Of a DNA stretch of 34,816 bases, positions 16,654-25,027 are shown piece after piece. This DNA comes from Bryobacterales bacterium (GTDB lineage: Bacteria > Acidobacteriota > Terriglobia > Bryobacterales > Bryobacteraceae), in contig JAFAQY010000137.1 in the NCBI GenBank assembly GCA_019261985.1, forward strand, positions 1 to 34,816. The letters run 5' to 3'. The notes under the pieces were generated by a model, which was given only the letters and a program-made list of their open reading frames with translations, was not told the origin of the DNA and searched no databases. Both the position numbers and the translations under genes were made by a program. Within the stretch, counting starts at the first letter, position 1. Each line of letters opens with the position of its first letter.

Positions 16654-16741
16654 TTCCGTTTTCCTCCGCGTTTAAGTCCGCCCTCGCATCAGGGCGCCTT
16701 GCGCCTACACACTGGATTACGAATTGCCGGCAGAATCGGAT

Positions 16742-16770
16742 TTGGCGGGGCCGCCGATTACTGCTACTCT
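16742..16770 (+). promoter_or_regulatory. possible promoter of the orphan 738-residue gene
   Basis: TTGGCG (16742-16747), a 17-bp spacer and TACTCT (16765-16770). The start point would fall about two bases before the ATG at 16779, and no Shine-Dalgarno is present, so a leaderless mRNA is possible. The boxes are imperfect. Confidence 0.35.
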
Positions 16771-16778
16771 TAAAAACC

Positions 16779-18995
16779 ATGACGGCGCCTTCGAAAGAGA
16801 ACTCGATATCGATTGATGTTACTCAGGACCTTGAGCCGGCAAGCGCCTTGATAAACAGGCTTGTGGGCGACCGGCGCGCAATCTTCAATCTGGTCGGCGC
16901 TCTTACGAAATACTCGGCCGAGCCGGTAAGCAAGGCCGCTATTGCGAACGCTTCAGCCGCCATCGTCATTAGCGGTTCGACCGGCTGGAAACTACCGAAT
17001 GGAATCGCTTTCTCGCTTACTCCCGAAGCGAAGTGTTCGATAAGCGTTAGCAACCGCAGCACGGCCTTTCCTGTCGCTATGAATATCGACTCTCCCGAGA
17101 CAACTCCGGTGAGCATGGGACCGCAGCCAGGAAAGGTGTACGTGAATATCGAGCTTGATTTCGACATCACGGGTTCTGTTTCGGGCAGCGGGGCCGCGGG
17201 GCCTGTTGGAATAGCCGGCAAGGTGTCGGGCTCAGGATCGAAGACGCTCGTCTATTGCCAGCCCTTGGATGCCGGCGCCAACACCATCGAGGCCGTAAAG
17301 CAAGCCTTCTCGGGTTTGGTATTTCCACTCGACCCGGCATGTGCAACCAAAATGAAACCGGGCTGCCTGGCGAAGGTGAGCTTTGACGGCGCCTTTAAAT
17401 GCGAACTGGATGCAACCTACGGATTGGGCGATTACAAAGTATCTGCGCCGAGCCTGGGAACGATTCAGAGAAGTTTGCAGAACGTCGCGACACTCACGCC
17501 GGCATCCATCGATATGAACGCCGGAGCGAAGGCGTCCATTTCCTACTCGCATGCCGATCGCTTCGCGATGATTGTTACCAAAACGGACGACTCGGCTGCG
17601 ATGCTTTACCTGGTTCGCTCGGACGAGAGCGATTGGGGGGCTTCCGCAAAAGTAACGGTTGGCGTGACCGTAGCCGGCGCTTCTGTGAGCATCGATCCGG
17701 CCGTGCTTCAGGCCGCGGCGGGGAAAATAACCGGAAATCATCGCCTTGCAACGTCGGTCGCGAACGCTGCCTCAAACGAGCTCGCCGATTTGCAAAGCAT
17801 GTTAAGAGCGAAGCTCAACACTTGGATTTCACAGCCTGACGGGCTCGCGGGTTTATCGGCGACGCTTCAGCGACAGAAGGGGCACACAGCGCTGTTCACG
17901 TTCCGAGTGGATTTGGCCAACGCGGATCTTGCCTCCCAGAGTTGGTCCGCGCTGGTGGGCGGTAGCGTCGCACAAGCGCTTCGTATAAAGGGATTCACGC
18001 TTCAGTCCGGCTCCGGCGTGGCCGATAGCCTGAAGCGCTCCTGCACGATTCAGTTTCACTTTTTCAATCTGTTTTCGTTTAGCTCCACCACCGATTACTT
18101 CAACAATGCGTACACGGAGCTCGGGCCGGACGGAACGATACGGATCTTGGTGGATATCGGTGAAGAGCGGGATACCGAATTCAAAAATAAGGTAAAGAAG
18201 CTCCGAATTCATTTCCTCGCCTCTGCAACAGAGGATGCGCTGAACAATCCAACCAAGGCGACCGTGGATCTATGCGTTGAAATATTGCAAAAAGGGATTC
18301 CGGGCGATGCCGGCGTAGGAAACGTCCTCAGCTTCGTTCCCGGGTCCGCGTCGATTCACGCCGCGCAAAGCGGCATGGCTGCCTACGGCGCCAAAAACCC
18401 CGCGGGAACGCTGCACCTCAACAGCCTTATAAAGGAGCCGGCCTACCGAAAGCTGGCTGCGACGGCGTACAACGGCTCCAAGCCCGCTCCGCTTCCTCAC
18501 GGCGAGGACCAAAGTAACTGGACTGCATTCCAAGGCGCCGTGGAAATGCTGATGCCTCGGCTCGGGTTCGCCTCGCGGCTCAATTTTGCATTCTGGATGA
18601 ATTACAACCGCGCCTGCAACGACCGAATCGGCTCGACGATGACGCCGGACCGGCGCAAACCGGGCAACACGAACGCCGTGCCCGACAGTTTCTTCGCGGC
18701 GATCGGGTCCTCGCCCGGCTTGATTAAATATTTCCTGAACGTCAGCGCGGGTTTCATGAATTTGTGCGATGATCTCCGAGTGCTGGCGAACGCTGCGTCG
18801 CATGTCGATTGCATGGAGCAATGGAATAACGTTATCACCCTGATCTCAACAGCCATGAACGACGACGTATCGCTGGATTACACCAAAGCAATAGCCGGAG
18901 CGCTTCTGCGACAATGCAGCGCCGGGGGAGCGCGGGCGACTGCGACCGTAGAGCAAGCAAAGGATACTCTGACCTGCACTTTGACCCTGGCTTAA
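16779..18995 (+). CDS. large orphan protein, no recognised domain
   Basis: 738 residues from the ATG at 16779. The frame stays open further upstream, but that extension is Arg-rich, antisense to the oxidoreductase gene and has no ribosome site. No signal peptide or clear membrane helix. The N-terminal 400 residues look beta-rich: alternating hydrophobic strands, Gly/Ser loops such as ITGSVSGSGAAGPVGIAGKVSGSGS, and several Cys. A middle block holds CTIQFHFFNLFSFSSTTDYF. The C-terminal 200 residues appear helical (FASRLNFAFWMNYNRACNDR). Divergent from the oxygenase operon with a 125-bp spacer, and its stop overlaps that of maleylacetate reductase. Function unknown; it may be a cytoplasmic binding or effector-like protein. 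Confidence 0.75.
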   Translation: MTAPSKENSISIDVTQDLEPASALINRLVGDRRAIFNLVGALTKYSAEPVSKAAIANASAAIVISGSTGWKLPNGIAFSLTPEAKCSISVSNRSTAFPVAMNIDSPETTPVSMGPQPGKVYVNIELDFDITGSVSGSGAAGPVGIAGKVSGSGSKTLVYCQPLDAGANTIEAVKQAFSGLVFPLDPACATKMKPGCLAKVSFDGAFKCELDATYGLGDYKVSAPSLGTIQRSLQNVATLTPASIDMNAGAKASISYSHADRFAMIVTKTDDSAAMLYLVRSDESDWGASAKVTVGVTVAGASVSIDPAVLQAAAGKITGNHRLATSVANAASNELADLQSMLRAKLNTWISQPDGLAGLSATLQRQKGHTALFTFRVDLANADLASQSWSALVGGSVAQALRIKGFTLQSGSGVADSLKRSCTIQFHFFNLFSFSSTTDYFNNAYTELGPDGTIRILVDIGEERDTEFKNKVKKLRIHFLASATEDALNNPTKATVDLCVEILQKGIPGDAGVGNVLSFVPGSASIHAAQSGMAAYGAKNPAGTLHLNSLIKEPAYRKLAATAYNGSKPAPLPHGEDQSNWTAFQGAVEMLMPRLGFASRLNFAFWMNYNRACNDRIGSTMTPDRRKPGNTNAVPDSFFAAIGSSPGLIKYFLNVSAGFMNLCDDLRVLANAASHVDCMEQWNNVITLISTAMNDDVSLDYTKAIAGALLRQCSAGGARATATVEQAKDTLTCTLTLA

Positions 18996-20047
18996 GGCCG
19001 GCGGCCGTCGAATGCGTTCCGCAGTAAATCGCGAATCCCCGTTCTGTCAACCGGCCGTGGATTGTAGTACGGATTTTGTACTGCCAGATCAGCGGCTTTC
19101 TCGATATCGGTCTCTTTCATACCCAGCGCCTGCAGCGACACCGGCGCGCCCAGCGATGCCGCGAGATCGTACAAGGCGGCTGCAGCGGATTCGCCGTTTA
19201 ATGTCCGCGCGATCTTGGCCATAGCTTCCGGAGCAGCCTCCGCGTTGTATGCGCACGCGTGCGGCAGAACAACGGTGTGGGTTTCGGCATGCGGGAGATT
19301 GAACGTGCCCCCGAGCGTGTGGCAGAGCTTGTGATGCAGCGCCATCCCGACCGCTCCCAATGCGACTCCGCCGAGCCATGCCCCATAGAGCGCTTGTGAT
19401 CGCGCCGTCAAATCACGCGGCTCTGTTACGACTCGCGGCAAACTCGCCGCCATGGCGCGAATGCCCTCCTCGGCCAACAGCGAAATGATCGGGTTCGCGT
19501 CTTTCGCATACAGCGCTTCCACGCAGTGCGCGATGGAATTGATCCCGCTGGTCGCCGAAAGCATGGGCGGCATGCTCACCGTCAGGGACGGATCGTAGAG
19601 AACCGTGCGCGGGAGCACGCGCATATCGCGTCCGGTTTTCTTCACACCCGCTTCCGTCAGCCCCCAAATCGGCGTCATCTCCGAACCCGCGTAGCTGGTG
19701 GGAATGGCGATGATTGGAAGCCCCGTTTCGAGGGCGATTGCTTTTGCGAGACCGGTGGTTGAGCCTCCGCCGGCCGCAACCGTGCAATCCGCACTGAGCT
19801 CGCGGACTCGCGCAATGGCAGCTTTCGCGATATCCGCCGGAACGTGCATCACGGCGTTGGTGTAGACACCAACCGCGCATTGTCCTAACCGGGCCATGAT
19901 CGCGCGGGCGGTTTCGGCCTGCTCGGGCGTGGATAACACGATTGCTCGGGAAACCTTCAGTCGCTCGGCTTGTTCCGGCAGCTGGTCCAAGCAGCCTACG
20001 CCGAAAATGACGCGCGAAGGCAGGGGTTCGTAGATGAACGAGAGCAT
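18992..20047 (-). CDS. maleylacetate reductase (iron-alcohol-dehydrogenase family)
   Basis: 351 residues from MLSFIYEPLPSRVIFG. The frame is open to 20137, but the extra 30 residues are translated from an intergenic repeat and are not credible. An NAD-binding GGGSTTGLAKA and the family's AIPTSYAGSEMTPIWG are present. The putative metal-site region is HHKLCHTLGGTFNLPHAETHTVVLPH. This pattern fits maleylacetate reductase, which reduces maleylacetate to 3-oxoadipate with NAD(P)H in hydroxyquinol, resorcinol and chlorocatechol breakdown. It follows two CoA-transferase subunits on the same strand, which would act on its product. No ring-cleaving dioxygenase or thiolase lies in the window. Its stop overlaps the convergent orphan gene at TTAA. 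Confidence 0.87.
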   Translation of the reverse strand: MLSFIYEPLPSRVIFGVGCLDQLPEQAERLKVSRAIVLSTPEQAETARAIMARLGQCAVGVYTNAVMHVPADIAKAAIARVRELSADCTVAAGGGSTTGLAKAIALETGLPIIAIPTSYAGSEMTPIWGLTEAGVKKTGRDMRVLPRTVLYDPSLTVSMPPMLSATSGINSIAHCVEALYAKDANPIISLLAEEGIRAMAASLPRVVTEPRDLTARSQALYGAWLGGVALGAVGMALHHKLCHTLGGTFNLPHAETHTVVLPHACAYNAEAAPEAMAKIARTLNGESAAAALYDLAASLGAPVSLQALGMKETDIEKAADLAVQNPYYNPRPVDRTGIRDLLRNAFDGRRP

Positions 20048-20059
20048 TTCGGGGATTAG

Positions 20060-20116
20060 TGTGGCACCCGTCCAGCGCGATTGGCAATCGCGCGCAGGTT
20101 CGCAACCTGCCCCACA
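20060..20116 (-). repeat. double-hairpin intergenic repeat, copy D
   Basis: Read on the minus strand: TGTGGGG, hairpin GCAGGTT-GCG-AACCTGC, hairpin with arms GCGCGATTG and CAATCGCGC, then a closing CCACA. It fills the 73-bp gap between the CoA-transferase B gene and maleylacetate reductase. Confidence 0.75.
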
Positions 20117-20120
20117 AGCT

Positions 20121-20903
20121 TCATGCTTGTCCGGCATGTGCCCGCGCGGTGCGGGCGTTCAGGTCGCGCAGGACTTGCAGCTCAGTTTCGCTCGGAGGCG
20201 GGGTGGTCCCCACATCCGGCGCGATCCTCAAGGGCCAGCCAGTGGCTTCAATCACCTGTTGGATCGAAACGCCGGGATGCAGACTGGTGAGCGTCAGCTC
20301 CTTAGTTTGAATATCCGGCGTCAAAATGCCAAGATCGGTAATCACCGCCGTAGGCCCGCGACCCGGCAGACCCATCAGCTCGCGGCTGTTGCCGCCGTTG
20401 AAATATCCGCCCGAGGTCACGAAATCCAGTTTCTGCACGAATGCGCGTTTGTTATGGCGCAACGTAATCAGCACTTCCTTCGAAGATGCCGCGATTTCCG
20501 GCGCGCCGCCTGCCCCGGGCAGGCGCGTCTTGGGCTTCCGGTAGTTGCCGATCACCGTTGTGTTGATGTTGGCGAAGCGGTCGATCTGCGCCGCTCCAAG
20601 AAAACCGACATCGATGCGTCCACCTTGCAGCCAATAAGAGAACATCTCCGGGATGGACACGACGGTTTCGGCGGTCTCGCTCAACTCGCCGTCGCCGATC
20701 GATAACGGAAGCACTGAAGGCTTGGTTGCAATCGGACCGGATTCATAGATCAAGACGACGTCGGGGGCGTGCGTCAGCCGCGCGACGTTTGCCGCCGCGC
20801 TCGGAAGTCCGATGCCCACGAAACAGACCGCGCCGTTGCGGAGCTTGCGCGCCGCGGCGATCGTCATCATTTCATCGGCGGAGTATCCGTTTTGGTCAGG
20901 CAT
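20121..20903 (-). CDS. CoA-transferase subunit B (CatJ-like, 3-oxoadipate)
   Basis: 260 residues from the ATG at 20903, preceded by GGGAGGAG. The longer open frame reads back into the A-subunit gene and is not used. Family I CoA-transferase beta subunit: the catalytic Glu is in VLIYESGPIATKP (about residue 52-53), where the E-S-G replaces the common E-N-G. Other family features are FVGIGLPSAAANVARL and GGRIDVGFLGAAQIDRFANIN. The length fits CatJ and the related IpdB. It overlaps the A subunit by 8 bp and is followed by maleylacetate reductase, which favours 3-oxoadipate:succinyl-CoA transfer over steroid-ring (IpdAB) or glutaconate chemistry. That assignment is by context. Confidence 0.85.
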   Translation of the reverse strand: MPDQNGYSADEMMTIAAARKLRNGAVCFVGIGLPSAAANVARLTHAPDVVLIYESGPIATKPSVLPLSIGDGELSETAETVVSIPEMFSYWLQGGRIDVGFLGAAQIDRFANINTTVIGNYRKPKTRLPGAGGAPEIAASSKEVLITLRHNKRAFVQKLDFVTSGGYFNGGNSRELMGLPGRGPTAVITDLGILTPDIQTKELTLTSLHPGVSIQQVIEATGWPLRIAPDVGTTPPPSETELQVLRDLNARTARAHAGQA

Positions 20904-21768
20904 TTGCCGCGGCTCCTCCCACGCTCTGACGGAACTCGCTGAAATCCTTCGTGCCCAGAATATAGCGCTCAATCCAGGCCTGGAAGCTTTCGCGCTCGCG
21001 CGAGATCGCGTCCCAGCTTTTATAGAAGGCGTTATTGCGCGCGTAGTAGCCTTGCGCGTAGGAAGGAAACGCGCCGCCCTTAACTTCGCAAACCGCGCTT
21101 ACCACCCACGAAGGCAGCACCACGGCGTTCGGCGGCGAATCGAGTTTGTCCACGATTTCTTCCACCGTGACAATTGAGCGCTGGGCCGCCAGCACTGCTT
21201 CTTTCTGCACGCCGACAACTCCCCAGATCAGGACATTGCCTTTTCTATCGGCCTTTTGAGCGTGGATTATTGTAACGTCCGGACGGATAGCGGGAACGGC
21301 GGCCAGGCGCTCGCCGGTGAACGGGCATTCAATAAACTTGATGCGCTGATTATATTTCGGCAAGTCCGAGCCAAGATAGCCCCGCAAAATTCCGAAAGGC
21401 AGATTCGAAGCCCCCGCGGCGTAGGCGGCGGCCATGCCCGCGTGCGCGTTTTCTTCGAGCTCCAGGGGACGCGGCCAGTCGTTTTCGACAGCGTCGCGCA
21501 GGCGGTGCAGCGACCCAACGCCCGGATTGCCGCCCCAGGAGAAGATCAGCTTCGACACGCACCCGGCGCCGATTAATTGATCGTAGATCAGGTCCGGGGT
21601 CATCCGGATTATCGTCAAGTTACGGCGGCCTTGCCGGATAATCTCATGACCAGCCGCGGAAGGAATCAGGTGGGTGAAGCCTTCAAGGGCCATGGTCGCG
21701 CCATCGTGAACAAACTCTTGAATCGCTTCCCCGAGGGTTAGAATACTTGCCAACTTCACATCATACAC
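20896..21768 (-). CDS. CoA-transferase subunit A (CatI-like, 3-oxoadipate)
   Basis: 290 residues with a GTG start. Alpha-subunit features: DGATMALEGFTHLIPSAAGH (with the usual G-x-G replaced), LIFSWGGNPGVGSLHRLRDA, and ADRKGNVLIWGV in the C-terminal half. Length and pattern fit CatI, IpdA and glutaconate CoA-transferase A. Combined with subunit B and maleylacetate reductase, it should move CoA from succinyl-CoA to 3-oxoadipate. First gene of the operon. Its promoter must lie in the 111-bp divergent spacer before the GTG gene at 21880. No clear Shine-Dalgarno is seen at the GTG, and a later in-frame Met (MALEGF) would lose conserved sequence. Confidence 0.85.
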   Translation of the reverse strand: MYDVKLASILTLGEAIQEFVHDGATMALEGFTHLIPSAAGHEIIRQGRRNLTIIRMTPDLIYDQLIGAGCVSKLIFSWGGNPGVGSLHRLRDAVENDWPRPLELEENAHAGMAAAYAAGASNLPFGILRGYLGSDLPKYNQRIKFIECPFTGERLAAVPAIRPDVTIIHAQKADRKGNVLIWGVVGVQKEAVLAAQRSIVTVEEIVDKLDSPPNAVVLPSWVVSAVCEVKGGAFPSYAQGYYARNNAFYKSWDAISRERESFQAWIERYILGTKDFSEFRQSVGGAAANA

Positions 21769-21796
21769 ACCAGCAGGAACTGTCCTCTGAATTCGC

Positions 21797-21825
21797 TTGC
21801 CCGCGGCGCGCTTTTACTCTATACT
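21797..21825 (+). promoter_or_regulatory. promoter of the small membrane-protein gene
   Basis: TTGCCC (21797-21802), exactly 17 bp, TATACT (21820-21825). An AAGTACTT palindrome follows at about 21829-21836, at the expected start point, and could be an operator half. Confidence 0.55.
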
Positions 21826-21879
21826 ACAAAGTACTTGGCATTGCGCTGTTGTCTGGCATCCGGCCAGAAGGAGGAGCTT

Positions 21880-22467
21880 GTGACCCTGTTCGATCTGCTG
21901 TTCCTGGCATCGGCGTTGGCGGCCATAGCGTCTGTTGTCATGGCGGCTGCTTTTGCGGTGGGAGGCCGAGGGGATAGAGCAGTTGCAATTCTAAAACGCC
22001 TCGGAATGGGGGTACTGGCATATGCCGCGCTTCTCTTGATCGTCGCGGCAGCGACGCCGCAGAAAATCATGCAGCCAGGCGACCCGTGGTGCTTCGATGA
22101 CTGGTGCCTAAGCGTTGAAGGCGTGACCCAAATGCCGACTCCGTCCGGCGCCTACTACACTGTCTCGCTGCGAGTGTTCAGCGAAGCCAAGCGCGTATCT
22201 CAACGCGCGAACGGCGCCTGGATCTATCTGATCGACAGCCGCGGCGTTCGATACTCGCCTGTTCCAACCGCCTCCGATACGCCGCTGGACGTGCTGCTCC
22301 AGCCGGGCGAGTCCGTTAAGACCTCGCGTACATTCCTTGTGCCGAACCGAGTGCATGAACTGGGCTTGATCACCGGTCATGGCGGGCCGTACTGCTCCAT
22401 GCTGCCGCCCGTTATCGGCGAGGGCGGGTGTTTGTTTAACAAGCCGACAATGGTGAGGATCGAGTAA
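21880..22467 (+). CDS. small membrane-anchored protein with DUF4352-like C-terminal domain
   Basis: 195 residues. GTG start chosen because AGGAGG (about 21869-21875) sits five bases upstream; the open frame further up lacks a ribosome site. Two hydrophobic helices (about 3-25 and 41-60) precede a C-terminal beta domain. Its pattern resembles the DUF4352/telomeric-repeat-like Ig fold: CLSVEGVTQ, YYTVSLRVFSEAKRVSQRANGAWIYLIDSRGVRYSP and DVLLQPGESVKTSRTFLVPN. Four Cys (two near 80, two near the C-terminus) could form disulfides in the periplasm. The function of such proteins is unknown. Divergent from the CoA-transferase operon, no clear link. Confidence 0.7.
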   Translation: MTLFDLLFLASALAAIASVVMAAAFAVGGRGDRAVAILKRLGMGVLAYAALLLIVAAATPQKIMQPGDPWCFDDWCLSVEGVTQMPTPSGAYYTVSLRVFSEAKRVSQRANGAWIYLIDSRGVRYSPVPTASDTPLDVLLQPGESVKTSRTFLVPNRVHELGLITGHGGPYCSMLPPVIGEGGCLFNKPTMVRIE

Positions 22468-22626
22468 CCCCGCTGACCGATTTCTTGATTGGACGTACGG
22501 CCCGCGAACGCTCATCCACACGGATTCGCACTTACTGGACACCCGAACTCAGTCGCATTGCAATCCGTCACGCTCACGACTCGCAAGGCGCGAGCCCCGG
22601 CGTTTCACATCCGGCATTAAAAACAA

Positions 22627-22698
22627 TTTCTCGCAAAAACGCAAAGATCGCAAAGAAAAACAAACCGATTTTGCGATCTTTGCGTCTTTGCGAGGAAA
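22627..22698. repeat. long inverted repeat in non-coding DNA
   Basis: Left arm about 22627-22655 and right arm about 22669-22698 are near-perfect reverse complements (roughly 26 of 28), with cores GCAAAGATCGCAAA and TTTGCGATCTTTGC and a loop of about 14 nt. The AT-rich, GCAAA-repeating arms differ from the surrounding DNA. The full gap 22468-22800 (333 bp) holds this hairpin and, near its end, the leader of the next gene; nothing else was recognised. Confidence 0.75.
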
Positions 22699-22800
22699 AT
22701 CAAGCTGGTTGTACTCGCGATGTGGCGCGGGGCTCCGCCTCTTTACTGCCGGCAGGCGGACGTGAGCGGTATTATTGGGCCAGGAGCGGCATCGCAACAC

Positions 22801-23343
22801 GTGCCTATTAGCGCAAATCACCCATTGCGCCGGTTATTCAATGAGCTTGTTTCAAAGGAGCTCCGCGGCGACCGCGAAATTGCCGCCTACGTGGCGGAGT
22901 TGCTGATCGATTTTGTTCGCGCCGATCATCTCTACCGGATTCGCAACGCGCGTGGAAAACGGCTGGAGGAGGTCGGCGAAATGCTTGTGGAATCGAACCC
23001 GCTGCTGGATGCGTCGTCTTTCGACCGCGAGCGGGAAGTGCGAAAGCACATCGGCGACTACACGCTGTTTCTGACCGGAATGTTCCCCGAGTACGTGGCC
23101 AGGCTGCCGAACCGGGGCTTGCGCCTGGACCGCTTTATCGATTACGTCAAAGCCGGTAAAGAGTCATACCGGATCGTGGGCTCGTTCGATCAATTCGAAC
23201 ACGGCCGCGCCGCGCCACTCTTCCGGCGCCTGGCGGAAGAATTCGAGTATTGCGTCCACGGTTTGAATCGCGTGAAAAGCGATTTGGAGGACCTCCGGCA
23301 GGAGCAATACCGGACTTGGAAACGCGCTTTTTCCAATACTTAG
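22801..23343 (+). CDS. conserved-looking cytoplasmic protein, unknown function
   Basis: 180 residues from a GTG at 22801 (MPISANHPLRRLFNELV). The open frame begins at an ATG at 22720, but that segment is low-quality coding sequence. An AGGAG lies about 16 bases upstream, farther than usual, so the start is uncertain. The protein is charged and mostly helical, with no signal or membrane segment. Recognisable blocks are AAYVAELLIDFVRADHLYRI, DREREVRKHIGDYTLFLTGMFPEY and GKESYRIVGSFDQFEHG. No family name can be given. It is convergent with the esterase gene 61 bp away. Confidence 0.68.
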   Translation: MPISANHPLRRLFNELVSKELRGDREIAAYVAELLIDFVRADHLYRIRNARGKRLEEVGEMLVESNPLLDASSFDREREVRKHIGDYTLFLTGMFPEYVARLPNRGLRLDRFIDYVKAGKESYRIVGSFDQFEHGRAAPLFRRLAEEFEYCVHGLNRVKSDLEDLRQEQYRTWKRAFSNT

Positions 23344-23404
23344 CAATAGATCACAGCACAACTTCGCCGGGCCGCGGGGGGTTTCAGAAGATCTCGCCAG
23401 GCGG

Positions 23405-25021
23405 CTATGTCAGGTTCATCGCCCTGAACATTGCGATGCGCTGCTCCCGCAGCGGATCCTTTACCACCTCGCACGTGTTATCCATAACCATGGTTGCCCG
23501 TTCCGTCGACGTGAACGCCGGCCAATGCGGAATTTTCGCGTTGTTGGGATCGCCTGTACGCGCAAAGGCTATCCAGGTGTCGCTCAACTTGTCCGCCAAG
23601 GCCATCGCTTCCGGTCCACCTCCGGTCAGTCTGGCTGAGATCTTTACGTTATCGAACGCGAACGGAATCTCCATCGTATGCGGCGATTTCAGGCGCCCGC
23701 CTTGCACCGGAGTCTCCCATTTGAAGTAGTACAAAAACACCGGACCCTTGCCTAGAGCCGCACGCCTTTCCGCGATTTTCACAGTCGGCGCGCCGTAGCG
23801 GTAATCGCTCGCGATCAGGAAGTAGATGTCGGAGGGAGTCGCGGACGGATTCAGTTTGCGGTAAAGCGCAATCATCTCCGGCGCATTCGCGCCCAGCAGC
23901 CCGCGAACGCGCGTCTGCAATCCGTCGTCGTTCAAACGGAACGCGTCAGCATCGTTCGCCGAAAACAGCGTCATTTCGGTGCGCGTGTTGCCGATCATGA
24001 TCGGCACTTCAGCCGAGACGGACGAAGCCGCTGGTTGGAATGGATGCTGCGGCAGGATCTTCCCGTCCACTGACGGCACGAAGCCCGATACGGTTTGATC
24101 GATTCCCGGCTGATCGCGAACCACGGCGAAATACGCCGCCATGATTTTTTCCACCGGAAGTTTTTGTAGATGGCGCACGTCGGATTTTGCGATCCCGAGC
24201 TTCGCCAGCAACTGCTCCGCGTTGCGCATTGCAACATCGCGCCCGGCGACTTGTAGCGCGGCGCCGCTTTCAATCGTCGCGCGATGGAACAAGCCCTTGG
24301 CGGAAGGCATCGCCAGTAGCGTTTCCACCTTACGCCCGCCGCCCGATTGGCCGAAAATCATCACTGTGTTTGGATCGCCGCCGAAATGCCCGATGTTCGC
24401 GCGCACCCACCTCAGTGCGTGCACAATGTCGAGCATCCCGTTATCGCCGGAGGACGCGAAGTCGCGGCTGAACTCGCTCAGATTGGCGAATCCCAGAACG
24501 TTCAGCCGATGATTGATCGTCACAACGACGACGTCGCCGCGCCGCGCCAGGTTGGTCCCGTCCGTGTCGGGCGAAGATCCCGAGCCGGTGGCAAATCCGC
24601 CGCCGTGACACCAGAACATCACAGGACGCTTGCGGTTGTCGTTGAGGGCCGGTGTCCAGACGTTTAGCACCAGGCAGTCCTCGCCCTCCGCCGGTAAATT
24701 CTGGGCTGCAACACCCAATCCGCCGCCCGCCGGCGCTACGGAAGGATCGCGCTGAGGAGCGCTGTGGCCGAATTCCAGCGCATCGCGCACACCGGTCCAT
24801 TTAGCCGGATCCGCGGGCGGCATGAACCGGTTTTGGCCCGCGGTGGTGGCCGCGTAAGGAATGCCTTTGAAGGTTTTGATGCCGGCATTGTCGATAGCCC
24901 GGATCTTCCCAAACGTTGTATCGGCGACGACAAACTTTGCATCCTGGCCGCGCAGCGCGCTCAGACACACAGCGGACAACGAAGTCTGACGCAAGAAGTC
25001 GCGCCGGTTAGTAAGCGTCAT
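23405..25021 (-). CDS. carboxylesterase type B, Tat-exported
   Basis: 538 residues. A twin-arginine signal (RRDFLRQTSLSAVCLSAL) starts the protein. Alpha/beta-hydrolase esterase features: EDCLVLNVW (114-122), oxyanion HGGG (139-142), nucleophile Ser226 in FGQSGGGRK, and a C-terminal His in SPHTMEIPFAFDN. The nucleophile elbow is G-Q-S-G-G rather than the usual G-E-S-A-G. The closest well-known group is p-nitrobenzyl esterase / fungal lipase-type carboxylesterase. It should hydrolyse ester bonds in the periplasm; the substrate is unknown. Its ribosome site lies within the last codons of the upstream amidohydrolase, six bases apart, so the two are co-expressed. Confidence 0.9.
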   Translation of the reverse strand: MTLTNRRDFLRQTSLSAVCLSALRGQDAKFVVADTTFGKIRAIDNAGIKTFKGIPYAATTAGQNRFMPPADPAKWTGVRDALEFGHSAPQRDPSVAPAGGGLGVAAQNLPAEGEDCLVLNVWTPALNDNRKRPVMFWCHGGGFATGSGSSPDTDGTNLARRGDVVVVTINHRLNVLGFANLSEFSRDFASSGDNGMLDIVHALRWVRANIGHFGGDPNTVMIFGQSGGGRKVETLLAMPSAKGLFHRATIESGAALQVAGRDVAMRNAEQLLAKLGIAKSDVRHLQKLPVEKIMAAYFAVVRDQPGIDQTVSGFVPSVDGKILPQHPFQPAASSVSAEVPIMIGNTRTEMTLFSANDADAFRLNDDGLQTRVRGLLGANAPEMIALYRKLNPSATPSDIYFLIASDYRYGAPTVKIAERRAALGKGPVFLYYFKWETPVQGGRLKSPHTMEIPFAFDNVKISARLTGGGPEAMALADKLSDTWIAFARTGDPNNAKIPHWPAFTSTERATMVMDNTCEVVKDPLREQRIAMFRAMNLT

Positions 25022-25027
25022 GAGCCG

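Noticed and set aside
15448-16773. 441-codon open frame opposite the FAD oxidoreductase
   Set aside because: The opposite strand carries clear FAD motifs; this frame is Arg/Pro/His-rich with no family features.
16602-16778. N-terminal extension of the orphan protein
   Set aside because: Arg-rich, antisense to the oxidoreductase start and its ribosome site; the ATG at 16779 is preferred.
20048-20137. 30-residue extension of maleylacetate reductase
   Set aside because: Encoded by repeat copy D; the family normally begins close to the FIYEPLPSRVIFG block.
22620-22700. possible CRISPR-like repeat block
   Set aside because: Only one inverted pair with reiterated GCAAA units, no regularly spaced direct repeats or spacers.
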